A stretch of 64,000 nt of DNA from Brevipalpus yothersi (GCA_003956705.1 QZCP01000634.1:66292-130291), one strand, 5' to 3'. Positions 52,591 through 63,842 are shown, counted from the stretch's first letter. A program made the numbers and translations. The notes: a model not told the origin generated them from the sequence alone.

Positions 52591-52660
52591 GATACAAAAA
52601 ATATTTCATGCATAATAAAATGTAGTTTTGTTAACAGATGCAAACATTGGAGCACCTAAC

Positions 52661-52761
52661 AGCTGTAGTTTAACTTTGTTGACAATTCATTTATTTCAAA
52701 TATTCATCTAGATACAATTGATACATGTATATCAATTCTTTTTCGAATTATAACCACTAGA
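52661..52761 (+). promoter_or_regulatory. duplicated promoter segment of P4H copy 4
   Basis: It matches the segment before copy 3 in several blocks of 10-17 bp and ends at the start codon. Confidence 0.5.
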
Positions 52762-54925
52762 ATGATGCGCTCAAAGTGTGTTCTACTACTATTTTTACTG
52801 TCAATTTCATTGCTGAGATTGAAAAATGCTGAGGTTTTTTCAAGTGTCCAACACCTCGAAAGGCTTGTGGATAGTGAAAGGAATGCTTTCCATGTGTTAA
52901 AGAAATTGGAAATGAACGAAATCTTGAATAGGTAAAGGAGCAGATAAGCCTACCAAAATAGCTACTTTGAACAGTTTTCAACATTATTCCAGATATTTTG
53001 ATGAATACAACTTAGTCTCAAATGCTTTGACACCCCAAGAAATAGCCAAGAATCCAATTCATGCCTATCATATGATCAAGAGGATCAAAAATTTGATATC
53101 ATCCGAGCATTCAATTGATTCAGAGACTTTAAAAAGTTAGTATCCAAGACAACAAAAGCAATCATCTCTCTAGTAAGGTGTAATGAGTTAATGAATTTCT
53201 GACTAAATTACTCTTTTAGCCCTGATAATATTTCAGTGTACACAAATTTGATTATTTCCAGAGATCAAGCCTTTTTTCTATGGTGGAACTTTAATTCCAA
53301 CCAAGAAGGATATGGTAGCAGCTGAATTTGGTATCGTTTTCTTGACTGCTGTCCACTCACTTGATATTGATGATCTGAGGCGAGGAAAAATCTACAACTA
53401 TGAGACAAATTTGACGATGAAAGGTATTTCTCCTTTATTCCTCCCGTATTCTCTAATTTAATCGCAATTTCCACCAAAAACGACATCTCTAGTCGAAGAT
53501 TATTTCAGGTTTATCAGCTTCTCACTTCAACTAAAATTGCTCCATCAAACCGCAGAGTGGCTGGAATTGATTGTAAGAAGTTCAGCGGAAACAAATGATC
53601 GTAAACTTGTTAACATTATAGTGAGTATTCTAGGAGAAAGATTGAATTTTTTCAGACACTAATTGAAATGAAAATAGATTTCCCTCATAAGAGACGATCT
53701 GCTCAATTCTGTCCCAGTTCTCATTGATCACCTCAACAGAACGAAAGATCAAACTTCTGTCATGACAAGAGTGAGTTTTCTCTCCTCGTGTGCTAAGAGA
53801 GGCCAAAATCAAGTGGTAAGAATTGTGTTAATTTTTTTGATCGCTTGCCAATTGATTGAATTTTTTTCCACAGAATGCTAAAGATTCAAAGAAATTAGTG
53901 TGCTATTATTCTGATAGGGGTAGTCCATGGCTAATCCTCCAGCCAGCCAAAGTGGAAGTTCTTCATACGGAAGTAACAATGCTTATATTCCACGACGTTC
54001 TGAGTGACAATGAAATCGCAAACCTGAAGGAACTTTCCGTGGAAAATGTAAATCTTAGCATAGGTGCAAAAGTTTATACTATGTATATAATTTGAATTTT
54101 GTATCGGTTGTGTTTAACATGCAGGTTGAAAGAAATATTGTTCGTACAAGATATCCAATGGTCGAATTTTTCAATCGAATTCGGAAAGACACAAAGCTTT
54201 CTGAACAGGATCATGAGATTGTTGGACGAATAGCCAGAAGAATGTCTCATGTAACGGGACTTTCTCTTAATTTCACTAAAGGTGACAGCGAGCAATTGGC
54301 CATAATCAATTATGGGCTTGGAGGTTGGTATGAGCCCCACTATGACTTCAGGCCTGGAAGAAATTCAAGGGGGGCCACAATTATGTTTTGGGTGAGAATT
54401 GAAGTCAAAATTTTCTACAGTATGAGGCTTTGTGTGATCTTAAGCATGGTATGAGAAGAGAATATTCTCATACCAGGAGAAGTGAGCATCACTCTGGAAA
54501 TTTTATTCCGGATTCAGATCCTCATACTTGATTGCTGATCGACAAACTTTTCACAAAAATTTGCTGGTCACTTATCCAGTCAAATACTAAATAATCTTTA
54601 TATTTTAATTAATCAAAGCTTTCAGATGTTGAAATCGGTGGTGGTACAGGATTTCCCAATTTGAATGTAACCCTTTTCCCTCACAAAGGTTCAGCTGCAT
54701 TCTGGTATAATATAAATGATGAAGGTCGGGTTATGAAACATGCTTTCCATGGTGCATGTCCAGTCCTTATCGGTAATAAATGGGGTAAGTTTTTTGTTAC
54801 TATAAATTCTCGAATTTTTCCAATCAAATTTATCTTTCTCTTTGAAAGTTGCCACTTTTTGGGTGAAACAAATTGGACAAATATTCAAACGAAAGTGTCC
54901 TCCAGTGCCAAGAAAGGCTATATGA
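52762..54925 (+). CDS. prolyl 4-hydroxylase alpha subunit-like, copy 4
   Basis: Nine coding exons: 52762-52931, 52993-53135, 53262-53423, 53493-53620, 53678-53815, 53874-54047, 54125-54391, 54619-54784, 54849-54925; 474 residues. The signal peptide contains KCVLLLFLLSISLL. Catalytic residues are complete: H377 and D379 (WYEPHYDFRP), H438 (HAFHGACPVL) and K448. All exon lengths except the first equal those of copy 3 wherever copy 3 is intact, and introns are also very similar, so the two separated recently. Translation could start at 52762 or 52765. The transcript probably continues through an intron right after the stop (donor at 54934) to a 3' UTR exon at 55017, ending at AATAAA 55120-55125. 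Confidence 0.88.
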
Positions 54926-55942
54926 TTAATACCGTAAGTTTATTATTGAAGTAATTCGGTGTGATTCATGACTGAAATATTGCGTGAGTAACTACGTGAT
55001 GTGTAAATTTTTTCAGATGTTTCCGATTGTCATCATATTCAGTGGCCTGGTCACTATTCTGACTGTCAAGTCCTACACGTTATGATGGGCTTGTTGAGAC
55101 TATACACTTCCCTATGATGAATAAAGTAGAGTTCAGACTGATTTTGTGATGTCCAATGGAGATGCATTACATGAGCTGGAGGTATAATTGAATGCTATGA
55201 ATTGATATACCTGCTAGTGGAGTTCTTACTCATCCAAAGTCGAGTTGAATATCTGTTCCAATATGGAGCAACAAAGGTGTTGAAAGCTTCAAAGTAGAGA
55301 TGAAAAGTTTAGGAAAATGATCCAATTAGAGTGATCGACACGATTGAGTAAGAATAATTGAGGAAGCTTTATTGATGTGTGATCGAAAAGTAAGGTACAG
55401 AAGAGTAAAGATGGGGATTCTCATAGGAAAAAAGGTTGAGTTGGTCGTTCGGGAAAGAGGATGGAGCAGAAAAACAGCAACAGTATCCGAGTGATTTGGA
55501 ATAATCACGTATGGGTAGATGTAAAATGCTCTCGCAATCAATGTACAAAGTAAATAGTTTTTTGTGTGCTAGTCTTCTTGCTCCAATTTCTAGGGTCTCG
55601 ATTTGATCTATGTTTTAAGTCCTATGAGAAAAGGATTCAGTAGATGAAAAGATTTGATGTTTTCCCCTCTTTGGGATTGAGAGGTTGATGATGGACACTT
55701 TTGAAGGACACGATGGCCCAAAAGAGGGGCAAGAAAGAAAGAGAGAAAGAGAGAAAAGCCGATTTAGAAAAAGTGCATCTTCTACCGATGCGATTTAAAG
55801 TATTCATGCAGCAGTAGTTAACCATCTTCATCATCATTACCAATTTGATTTCAACAGTATTATCATCATCACATAGTCTTTGTACAAATCACGATCAATG
55901 GGATTAGGTAGCGAAGAATATTCCAGAGAAAAAGAAAGTTGT
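54926..55942. other. copy 4 3' UTR exon and convergent intergenic gap
   Basis: An acceptor at 55016 starts a 3' UTR exon, also present after copy 3 (about 52348). AATAAA lies at 55120-55125. From about 55130 to the phosphatase stop at 55943 I see no coding frame. Confidence 0.55.
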
Positions 55943-57875
55943 TTAAGAAGAATCGATTGAAGTTTTACTCGCTTCCTGGCTTTGGAGTTCCGCTTCATTT
56001 TGTTTCACTTTTTTGAAAACTTCCTCAATCACGTTACGCCTGGAACGAAGTGGCAAGAGAAAGAAAGAAAGAAAGCAAGAAAAAGAGATGAATGAGAAAA
56101 AAGAGAGAAAAATGTTAAGGCTCAAGTGATGAGGAGAGGAGTGGCTCAACTTGGGTACGCTCGATACGATGAGAGATAGGCTCTTATCAATTCAACTTGA
56201 GGGGCAAGAAAAGCATTGAGTCATAAGATAAAGGCTCCAGTTGGGTGTATGATTATTATTTCATGAAAGTAAGGTCCTGAAACTAGGGAAATGAACTATT
56301 CCAATACATGAATCGCTTCTCGCAACGTTGAACGTTGTGTGTGCAGCGTGACGAGGTGAAAGTTGAACCACAACAGCTGAGTTTGAATGTTTCAGCTGTT
56401 TTCAATTAACGATGGTCAATTTTTTGAAGAACAAAAACTACGTACTTTCCTTCCAATCCTCCACCAGGAGGAAGATTATCTAGCTCGTCACAAGTGAGCA
56501 CTTGCATCACCTCGGCTATCGTTATATCGGGCTGAGAATCTAATATTTCTGGTGGAAAGAAAAGAAGAAGAAAAAAAATTAGAAAATCATGTGTTTGGAA
56601 TATTTTGTCATGCCTTGTGATGGGAAAAAGTTTGTGAAGGATGAGGATGCGTGATGAGTTGAGATGGATTTTCACAGAAGAGTCAGGCCAGTATTTGTCA
56701 GAAATTATTGTATACCTCTAGTTTTCCTTTCTAATAACTGATTCAATTCTCGATCGACTTTCTGGGCTTCTTCACTGAGACTTGGGGCACCAGGAAACAC
56801 AACCAATACCACGCTCATATTGTCTTTACTTCCCTGTAGAATAAAAAAAAATGAACATTAATTGTGGCAGTGACAAGAGAAAAGACAACAGCATGCCAGA
56901 AACAGACAGAGGGCAAGAACCCTGAATTCAATTCATCTTCTTTTCGAATAAAGCTTTCCTTCTTGATGAGCTTTATTGCTGTTTGACATGAGAGTGTAAT
57001 AAAGGGTAATTTTCATCACTCACCTTGTGTAAACATGTATCAATTATGGAGGAAGCTATTAATTCTAAATCAGGCTGAATTGTTAGCTGATGGCGAACAA
57101 AATCACACAGATCTTCATTCATCATCACATCCCATACACCGTCACAAGCAAGTATAAGAAATTCATCTTTTTCCGGATCTCTTTCTTTCACTGTGATTTC
57201 AGGTTCAGGTGACACAAGTTGTTCACATGGTCCTTTACCTTCAACTTGTTTATATTCATAATCGCCCAGAGCACGAGAAACAGCCAGAGAGCCATTGACA
57301 CGCTGTATCATAACACTACCACCGGCATTAACGATACGTTCTTTTTCACCTGGATTAATGGGTTTATGATCTTGTGTGGAAAAATGAGCCCTTCCCGCCC
57401 TAGAGAGTACTGCTCGAGAGTCACCACAATTGGCGAAGAAGAAATGAGAAGGTGATATGATAGCACATACAGCCGTTGAGCCACTTTTATCTTCACCAGA
57501 TATAACTTGAGGCAGCTTTTTCATTTTCTCATCCAACTTGAGAAAACCTTCACGTATACCAGATTTAACTCTTTCAATATGATCCGTTGATACTTGACCA
57601 TTACAAATGGTTGCATTTTGACGGAAATCATCTGATTGTGTTATTGAATCAAGTAGATGTTCTGCACAATGAGCACTTACACTATGACCAGCATGTCCAT
57701 CAAAAACAGCGAAAAATGACCAATCATTAAGACCATTTAAACCGACCACAGCACAATGAGCATCTTCCATTTCCATTCTCCATCCTTGCATACTGCTCAC
57801 ACCAAATCGTAGACCATTACCAAAACCTTTTTCAGTATGTTTATCTGTTTTCGGTTTCTCCAAAAAAGCACCCAT
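55943..57875 (-). CDS. PPM1A/PPM1B-type metal-dependent protein phosphatase
   Basis: Four minus-strand exons, 57875-57024, 56833-56716, 56548-56446 and 56039-55943, give 389 residues (human PPM1A is 382). PPM phosphatases remove phosphate from Ser/Thr using two Mn/Mg ions and damp stress-kinase and TGF-beta signalling. Metal and catalytic motifs are visible: RMEMEDAH (33-40), FDGHAG (58-63), SGSTAV, CGDSRAV, DGVWDVM and GSKDNMSVVLV at the start of exon 2. The C-terminal helical region, with LPPGG followed across the last junction by KRNVIEEVF, matches PPM1A/B and not other PPM families. MGAFLEKP predicts N-myristoylation of Gly2. It diverges from the TMEM126-like gene. Confidence 0.93.
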
Positions 57876-58946
57876 ACTGTCAATCTGTCACTCTGTCTCC
57901 GTGCGTGTGTATGTATGTTCCTCTCTCTCTCACCTCTGATCTACTATGAATGTTTATGTATATTGATGTATAAATATGTATGAGTGAAAAGAAAAACGTC
58001 TAAGGAAGAAGAAGAATCAAAATTTTCTTTCAACTCAGATCAGAACCACAACAGATACATACATATACACACACACACCAATGTACACACATATACAGAG
58101 AGGGACAAAAACAGTCCAAAATAAAATGCACACACACACACAACAGTCTCTCTCTCTACTGTGTGTGGAGGGGAAAATATATCACATACACACACACAAT
58201 TATTTACTGTACTTGTTATATGATATAAGCAGATCTTTATTTCAACAAATTTTTCTTGTAACACTTGAGAAAAAATTTTTTATTGTCACTCTTTCATCAT
58301 CATCAATCAAAGATAAAGAAGAAGAAGCAAAGTGAAAAGTAAATTGAAAAGAAAACCTTTTTTCAAATGAATTGAAAATGAAAAACGCAGAAGAGAAAAG
58401 TACACTCGATAGAGGGCGCTCATGTAGTGACAATTTTTTTTTTCAACTTATGACTCATCAACATTGGCCATGAGTTAGAACATGTTGCAAAAAGTTTTTC
58501 TTTTTATCATCTTATTGCACTTTAAATCATATGTAAATGATAAAGATTATTATTTCAATTGTGTGATTTGAGAGTTAATATGGCTAATATTTATTATATA
58601 ATTGGAGGTGTGTGTGTCTGTGTGTGAGTAGGTGAATTAAAGTTACTTCAAGATATTGAAATTGATGAAATGTGGTGATCAGTTGATGTAATCTTTTGGA
58701 TGCAAAGCATGTAGATATTCATCATAGTCCTTGTGGAAAGCATGTGATGTGTGTCTCTGTGTATGAATCATAATACCGAAAAGATGTTGTTGTTGCCTTT
58801 TTTTTCGTTTGATTGGAGAGAGAAAAATTTTTACTGATTAACTTTATGACATGAGTTGAGTGATTGAGTATTTACTATTGGACGCGGTGCTGGAAGATAA
58901 TTTTTGATTAGAGGAAAGTCAACGAGCACACTCGTATCCATTCATT
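57876..58946. other. divergent promoter region PPM1 / TMEM126-like
   Basis: About 1.07 kb between two start codons. It contains CA/GT tracts (58069-58078, 58129-58140, 58610-58625), a CTCF-like motif at 58406-58421 and no coding frame. Confidence 0.6.
58406..58421 (+). promoter_or_regulatory. CTCF-like site in divergent promoter
   Basis: TCGATAGAGGGCGCTC contains AGAGGGCGC, close to insect and vertebrate CTCF cores. It lies between the two start codons. Confidence 0.4.
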
Positions 58947-59806
58947 ATGGGTATTTTCGATGGAATTAAGAATTACTACTATCGAAAGAAGCAAGAAGGA
59001 GTGATGACAATTAATCGAGATATTGTTGATAAATTTTTGGAAGAGCAACTTGAAGTACCCACTCCTGGGAGTACTCAAGCTACCCTGGCCAGCAGGTATA
59101 CTGGAATGGGAATATCTTGAATATTCCCTATTTGATGTTGTTGAAATCGATCAATTAAATTTTCGAAATTTTTCTATTCTACTCTAGGGCACCATCGCAG
59201 CGGGATCAAGTAGTGGAACGATTCGGCAAGTTTGGAGAAATTCTCAACACATGGGAACCAGCCTCCGATGTACTTTTTCTCAGATATGGGGCCATAGGTA
59301 GCAGTTGTTTCGTTTCATCATTTACACTTCTACTTTCTAGCCATTTTATTCGGTGTTACAAAGTACCGAAGTACAAGTGGCTAGTACATTTTGCATGCGG
59401 AGGAGTTGGAGCTTTGGCTGCATATGCCGCCAGTAAGCATTCAACAAATTTACTAGTCGATAACAGGGTTGATTGTCTACCCTGTTTTCACATCAAAACT
59501 GGATTCAATCATTGGGTTGCATCTTTTGCTTTCCCATTTCAACTTGGCTTAATGATCTCAACATACGTATCTTATATCCACTACTGTTTTCCGCATCCTG
59601 AAGGTTACTATGTAGAAAATTGGGGAGCAAAAGACTCCTTCAAAGTATATTTCAAAATGCTTAGGACAAGACAATTTATGTTTGTACTAGGTTTCGTTTC
59701 TATTGTCAATTTAGTCTTTTCTCAGGTATTTGCATACAAATCTGTTATCGAATACGATAATTTGCAACGCATAATATATTGGGAGAGATCAGATTCCTCC
59801 TTATAA
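58947..59806 (+). CDS. TMEM126-like mitochondrial multi-pass membrane protein
   Basis: Two exons, 58947-59095 and 59188-59806, give 255 residues. Four hydrophobic segments are visible, in order: RYGAIGSSCFVSSFTLLLSS, KWLVHFACGGVGALAAYAAS, WVASFAFPFQLGLMISTYVS and FMFVLGFVSIVNLVFSQVFA. Between the second and third is DCLPCFHIKTG, and after the third a basic stretch with KVYFKMLRTR. The spacing, the DC-x2-C motif in the second loop and the basic loop before the last helix resemble TMEM126A/B, inner-membrane factors for complex I assembly and OXA1L function. The match is from memory of the family pattern, and overall similarity is low. It ends 160 bp from YJU2, tail to tail. Confidence 0.5.
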
Positions 59807-59961
59807 AATTGAAATTTGAACGCATCACAAACTCTTAATTTGCTCTTCATCAAAATTCTCTGAAAATCAAGAGGATCAAATGAGTAAACTTTTCGGAATA
59901 ATATTTAGTTTAGCTCTTCGGAAATTGGTTATGGTTTAATTTGTACAATGTTACGAGAAGG

Positions 59962-59967
59962 TTTATT
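59962..59967 (-). terminator. polyadenylation signal overlapping the YJU2 stop
   Basis: TTTATT on the plus strand is AATAAA on the minus strand and shares bases with the stop codon at 59966-59968. Confidence 0.55.
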
Positions 59968-60994
59968 ATTCCGACTCCTCTGAGTCACTATAATTACATA
60001 ATAATTTTGGCCCTGATGTTTGATTGTTTTCTACTTTCTTACTTGATGATGAGGACAATGATGATGATGATGATAGTGTAGTGGATGCAGGTTTACTTTT
60101 CTCTTTTATCACAACTCCAAGCGATTGTTTTGACGATTTAGATTCTTTATTCGTTTTGACCGTACCAAAGTCAATAATATGCGATGAAGAGGACGTATCG
60201 CCATCAGCTAATTCTTCTACTTCTTCGATCTCTTCATCAATCTCACATGATGACTTATATTTGAGAAATTCATCGATAAACGCTTGATCTTCTTCTTCTT
60301 CCTTTTTCTTCTGATCCTCTTCAGACTTTTTAGCTTTCTTTCGTTGATCATCCAAAAGTTCTTCATAATCAACTAGAACTCTTTTCTCTTTCATATCTCG
60401 GATGTCTTCTAGTTCTTCTAATTCTTCCATCTCTTTTCTTGAAGCTTTTGTTCGCTTTTCGAGTTTCTTCATAATATTCATCTCCTCTTCTTCCTCCTCC
60501 TCTTTCGCCTGTCTCTCAGCCATTTCTTGAGCTTTACGGAAGGCATCAAAATTTCGAATTGCACCATGTTCCAATTCGTAATCACAATTCTTTGGATCTG
60601 TCTTGAAGGTAATCTCAGCCATACATGTTGGACACTTGAAATAGAATCGAAATATTTTCAAGCCTAAATACGATTCATCTTCCACAGTCTCTTTACGTGC
60701 ATTAAATTTTTTCGCCTTCGCTATGTAATCACCGCAAGTCTTACATCTCATATTGAAAGGTGTCATAATTCGAACGGTGTATTGCCTATTTTTGGGCAAT
60801 CTCATGCGAGGAATCTTTTTCGGATCGAAGTCCGGTGGATAGTATTTCTAGAGAGAAGAGAAAAACAATAATAATTTGAGTATGATCTCAGAAATAATGA
60901 TAATAATGATCTTTCATATTGACTTAATGGCATGCAAACATTACAACCACTCAGGCTCATTTATACTTACATTGAGAACTTTTCGTTCAGACAT
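59966..60994 (-). CDS. YJU2: YJU2/CWC16 (CCDC94) splicing factor
   Basis: Two minus-strand exons, 60994-60971 (MSERKVLN) and 60847-59966, give 301 residues (human YJU2 about 323). YJU2 joins the spliceosome around Prp2 action and promotes the first step of splicing. The start MSERKVLNKYYPPDFDPKKI and the zinc-binding pairs C43/C46 (CKTC) and C80/C83 (CPTC) are conserved in position and spacing, followed by TFKTDPKNCDYELEHGA, the strongest family block. The second half is a charged coiled coil (Glu/Lys-rich, about 115-210) and a Ser-rich acidic tail ending DSEESE. The 24-nt coding first exon is easily missed. The stop codon overlaps AATAAA. Confidence 0.95.
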
Positions 60995-61773
60995 ATTGAA
61001 TTACAGATTTAATTTGGAACTTATCGAAACTCGATTACTTGGATGATTCAAAGATGCTGAACTTCTTTGCTCAGATGAAAACAAAAGATATGATCTTCCA
61101 AACGCCTTAATTATCCAAGAGATGATGGATTAAAGAGACGATTGTGAGTGTATCAAAAGTTGATACCTAATAATCACAGCTCAAATTCAATCGTTGGAAA
61201 CCACTTTGAAACTTAACAAATCGTCCATCATAATTCATGAATCAAATCACACTAATCAAGATGATCAGTTTGTTGCTGTTGATTTAAAGATTTAAAGATC
61301 CAATTTGAAAGCGCTCTCTAGTGAAGCCTCTTATGTAAACAATTACGAAATCATCGATTATTTTCAACTGATCAATTTAATTGTCACCGGCTAACACAGA
61401 ATGTATCACTTTCAATAAATCTTCATTTAAATTAGTTGATTGTTTGCATCTTCATCAAAATCATCATTTCTCTAAGTGTGTGTCACCTACAACATCAACA
61501 TTCACTTGTCAAATCATAACAGTTATGTGTTCACCTCATGGTTTTGTTTACATTCTCGAATGAAGCACGTTTTTTTGGTGTCTTTTTTATGAGGTTTTTT
61601 TTCTTTTTATTCTTTACCTTTGAACTGGTTTTTCGGGAAAAGTTGATTAGTGTTTGTAATAAAAGCTAATATATTGGATATTCTAGGGAAGGATGTTGCT
61701 GTTAATTTAATTTACTGTTGCCACATGTGTGGATCGTGATTCACTGATTACGCACTGGACATCATATCAAGTG
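60995..61773. other. divergent promoter region YJU2 / neuroguidin
   Basis: About 780 bp between start codons with no convincing coding frame; a CTCF-like motif lies at 61308-61326. Confidence 0.6.
61308..61326 (-). promoter_or_regulatory. CTCF-like site in divergent promoter
   Basis: On the minus strand, GGCTTCACTAGAGAGCGCT matches the CTCF pattern CACTAGAGGGCGCT with one change in the core. Confidence 0.35.
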
Positions 61774-62969
61774 ATGGATAAGAAAGAGGTCAGAAACATA
61801 TTAAACTTGTATTACTTGGTTTTTGTTTTTTTCAATATCATGTTTGTGTTTGGATAGATTGATTATGATCAGTATTAACACTTGAATTTTCGGAATGTAC
61901 TATATTTTCTCTATACAGATTGATACTCTTACTGATTATCTTGGTCAAACTGCCAAAGATGCTTCTTCTTGTGTACAATTTATTGAGAGTATTACTGAAC
62001 GGCTGAAGAATAGTTCTTTGGACACATCAAATGGAAATGAATTTTTAAGTCTCCGAAATCATCTTTTACTAGATTATCTCATCAATTTAACTCAATTGTC
62101 TGCTAATAAGTTGAATGGAAAAAGTATACAAGAAAATGGTTATGTTGATAAACTTATAACGCTGAGAGTGTTCATCGAGAAAAGTCAGAATATTTACACC
62201 AAGATGCATCATCAAATTGAGAAAATTTTGTCTTTTGGACGTGATATTAGTAAAATACAAGATAATCCATTGATGTTACGACCAAGACCAGAAAATCTAA
62301 TTGGTACGTTTCTTTTTCGTTTTGATTTCCCTGATTAACAAACTTTTCATAAGTTACTGTATATTTTGCGTAAACAATCAATTAACATTCTTTGTTTTTC
62401 TGTTTCCACTTCTAGGTTTGGATGATCTTGGGTCTGATGAAGATGATGATGAAGACGATGAAGGTCAGATTAAGCAAAAAAGTTCATCAACATCTAAATC
62501 GAAAGTTTACAAGCCTCCAAAAATTACTCCAGTACGATTTGAAGGTGATGATGAAGATGATAATGTTGAAGAATCGAACAAAAAGATAATACAAAAAGCA
62601 AAGAAAAGAGCTTTAACCAGTAGTATAATAGATGAGCTGCGAAGAGAGTATGATGAAGCGCCTCAAGAAATAACTACTGGCTCGATCAGGCAAAGAAAAA
62701 TAGAGAAACGATTAGAGGATATTCGCAAATTCGAAGAAGAAAACTTTACTCGTGTCACATTGAGTAAAAGAGAAAAGCAAGCAATGAAAAATTCACTGAT
62801 GACCACATCATCTCTGCCAAATGATATAGCATTCTTCGGAGATACGTCTTTCTTGAATGAAGATGGTCCATCCACGAGTGGCTTCAATTCCAAATCCAAA
62901 AAATCAAAATCAAAAAAGAAATACAAATCAAAACCAAGTAAAAAGATCAAAAAGAGAAGAATCAAATGA
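61774..62969 (+). CDS. NGDN: neuroguidin (SAS10/C1D family)
   Basis: Three exons, 61774-61788, 61919-62303 and 62416-62969, give 317 residues (human NGDN 315). Neuroguidin is a nucleolar SSU-processome factor related to yeast Lcp5, also reported as an eIF4E-binding translational regulator. The N-terminal SAS10/C1D region covers about residues 6-125 and ends with NPLMLRPRPENLIG. The C-terminal part has an acidic stretch (LGSDEDDDEDDE), the conserved KVYKPPKITPVRF block, KRALTSSIIDELRREYDEAP, and a strongly basic tail ending KKIKKRRIK. The 5-codon first exon (MDKKE) has a weak donor (GTCAGA), so the N terminus is the least certain part. AATAAA at 63031-63036. Confidence 0.9.
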
Positions 62970-63485
62970 TCTGAATGCTCTGGAAACTATATCTCATGAG
63001 ACCTGATTTTTTCTACACTTTCTTACCTTCAATAAACGAATGCAAATAAAAAATTGAAAAAATTATCAATCCAAACCCTCATCGTAATAGGTAATTGAAT
63101 AATGAGCTCAGCAACTTTTTCTCATCAGAAGGTGTATTTGATGTTCTTTTAAGGCCTGTAAGAATCTCTTCTCATGTTATGGCACTATTCTTGGATGGAT
63201 AAAAATTTACGATTCACATGTTTCTTAGTCAAAAGAATCGGGGAAGACAACAGTTACACTATTCACTGCGACTTGAAAGTGTTTTCTGTCGAGATTTTTT
63301 CGATACTTTAATGAATTTGCGGAATTGAAATCATCATTTTGGTCAACAGTGAATGTACGTATGCATCATAACTAGGATCATTGATAAGAGATTTTCTTTA
63401 TTCATTGATTTTGGCATGTGTTTTTCTTCCCATATGGAAGATGAAATTACATTTTTTTGGAGAAAAAATTTTGTCTTCATTCATT
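62970..63485. other. convergent gap NGDN / carbonic anhydrase
   Basis: The NGDN polyadenylation signals lie at 63031-63050. Nothing else is recognised. Confidence 0.5.
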
Positions 63486-63791
63486 TCATCCTCTAAAAAA
63501 ACTTCCCAAGATTCCATTTCCAGTTCCCTTCATCATGTTCCTCCATCCTCTTAGCTCACTGGATTTGAATACAGTCCGATCATTAAGGGCCTGAAGATCC
63601 CTCACATTGCTACCATAACGTGTTGTACAGGTTGAATCTTCAAATAGGTTGCGAAATTTTGCGATCTATTGGAGATAAATAAGTAAATTAGTTAGTTAGC
63701 CAGAAGAATGAGATAAAATTTAATTAACTATTGAAAAAAATCCAGCTTCCTAAATTTTTTTAGTTACTGATAAAATATGCAGAGGTCAAAA

Positions 63792-63842
<51 letters not shown>

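Noticed and set aside
54661..54954. 97-codon frame running through the last intron of P4H copy 4
   Set aside because: It reads through a good donor (GGGGTAAGT) conserved in copies 1, 2 and 3; the spliced form restores the conserved C terminus.
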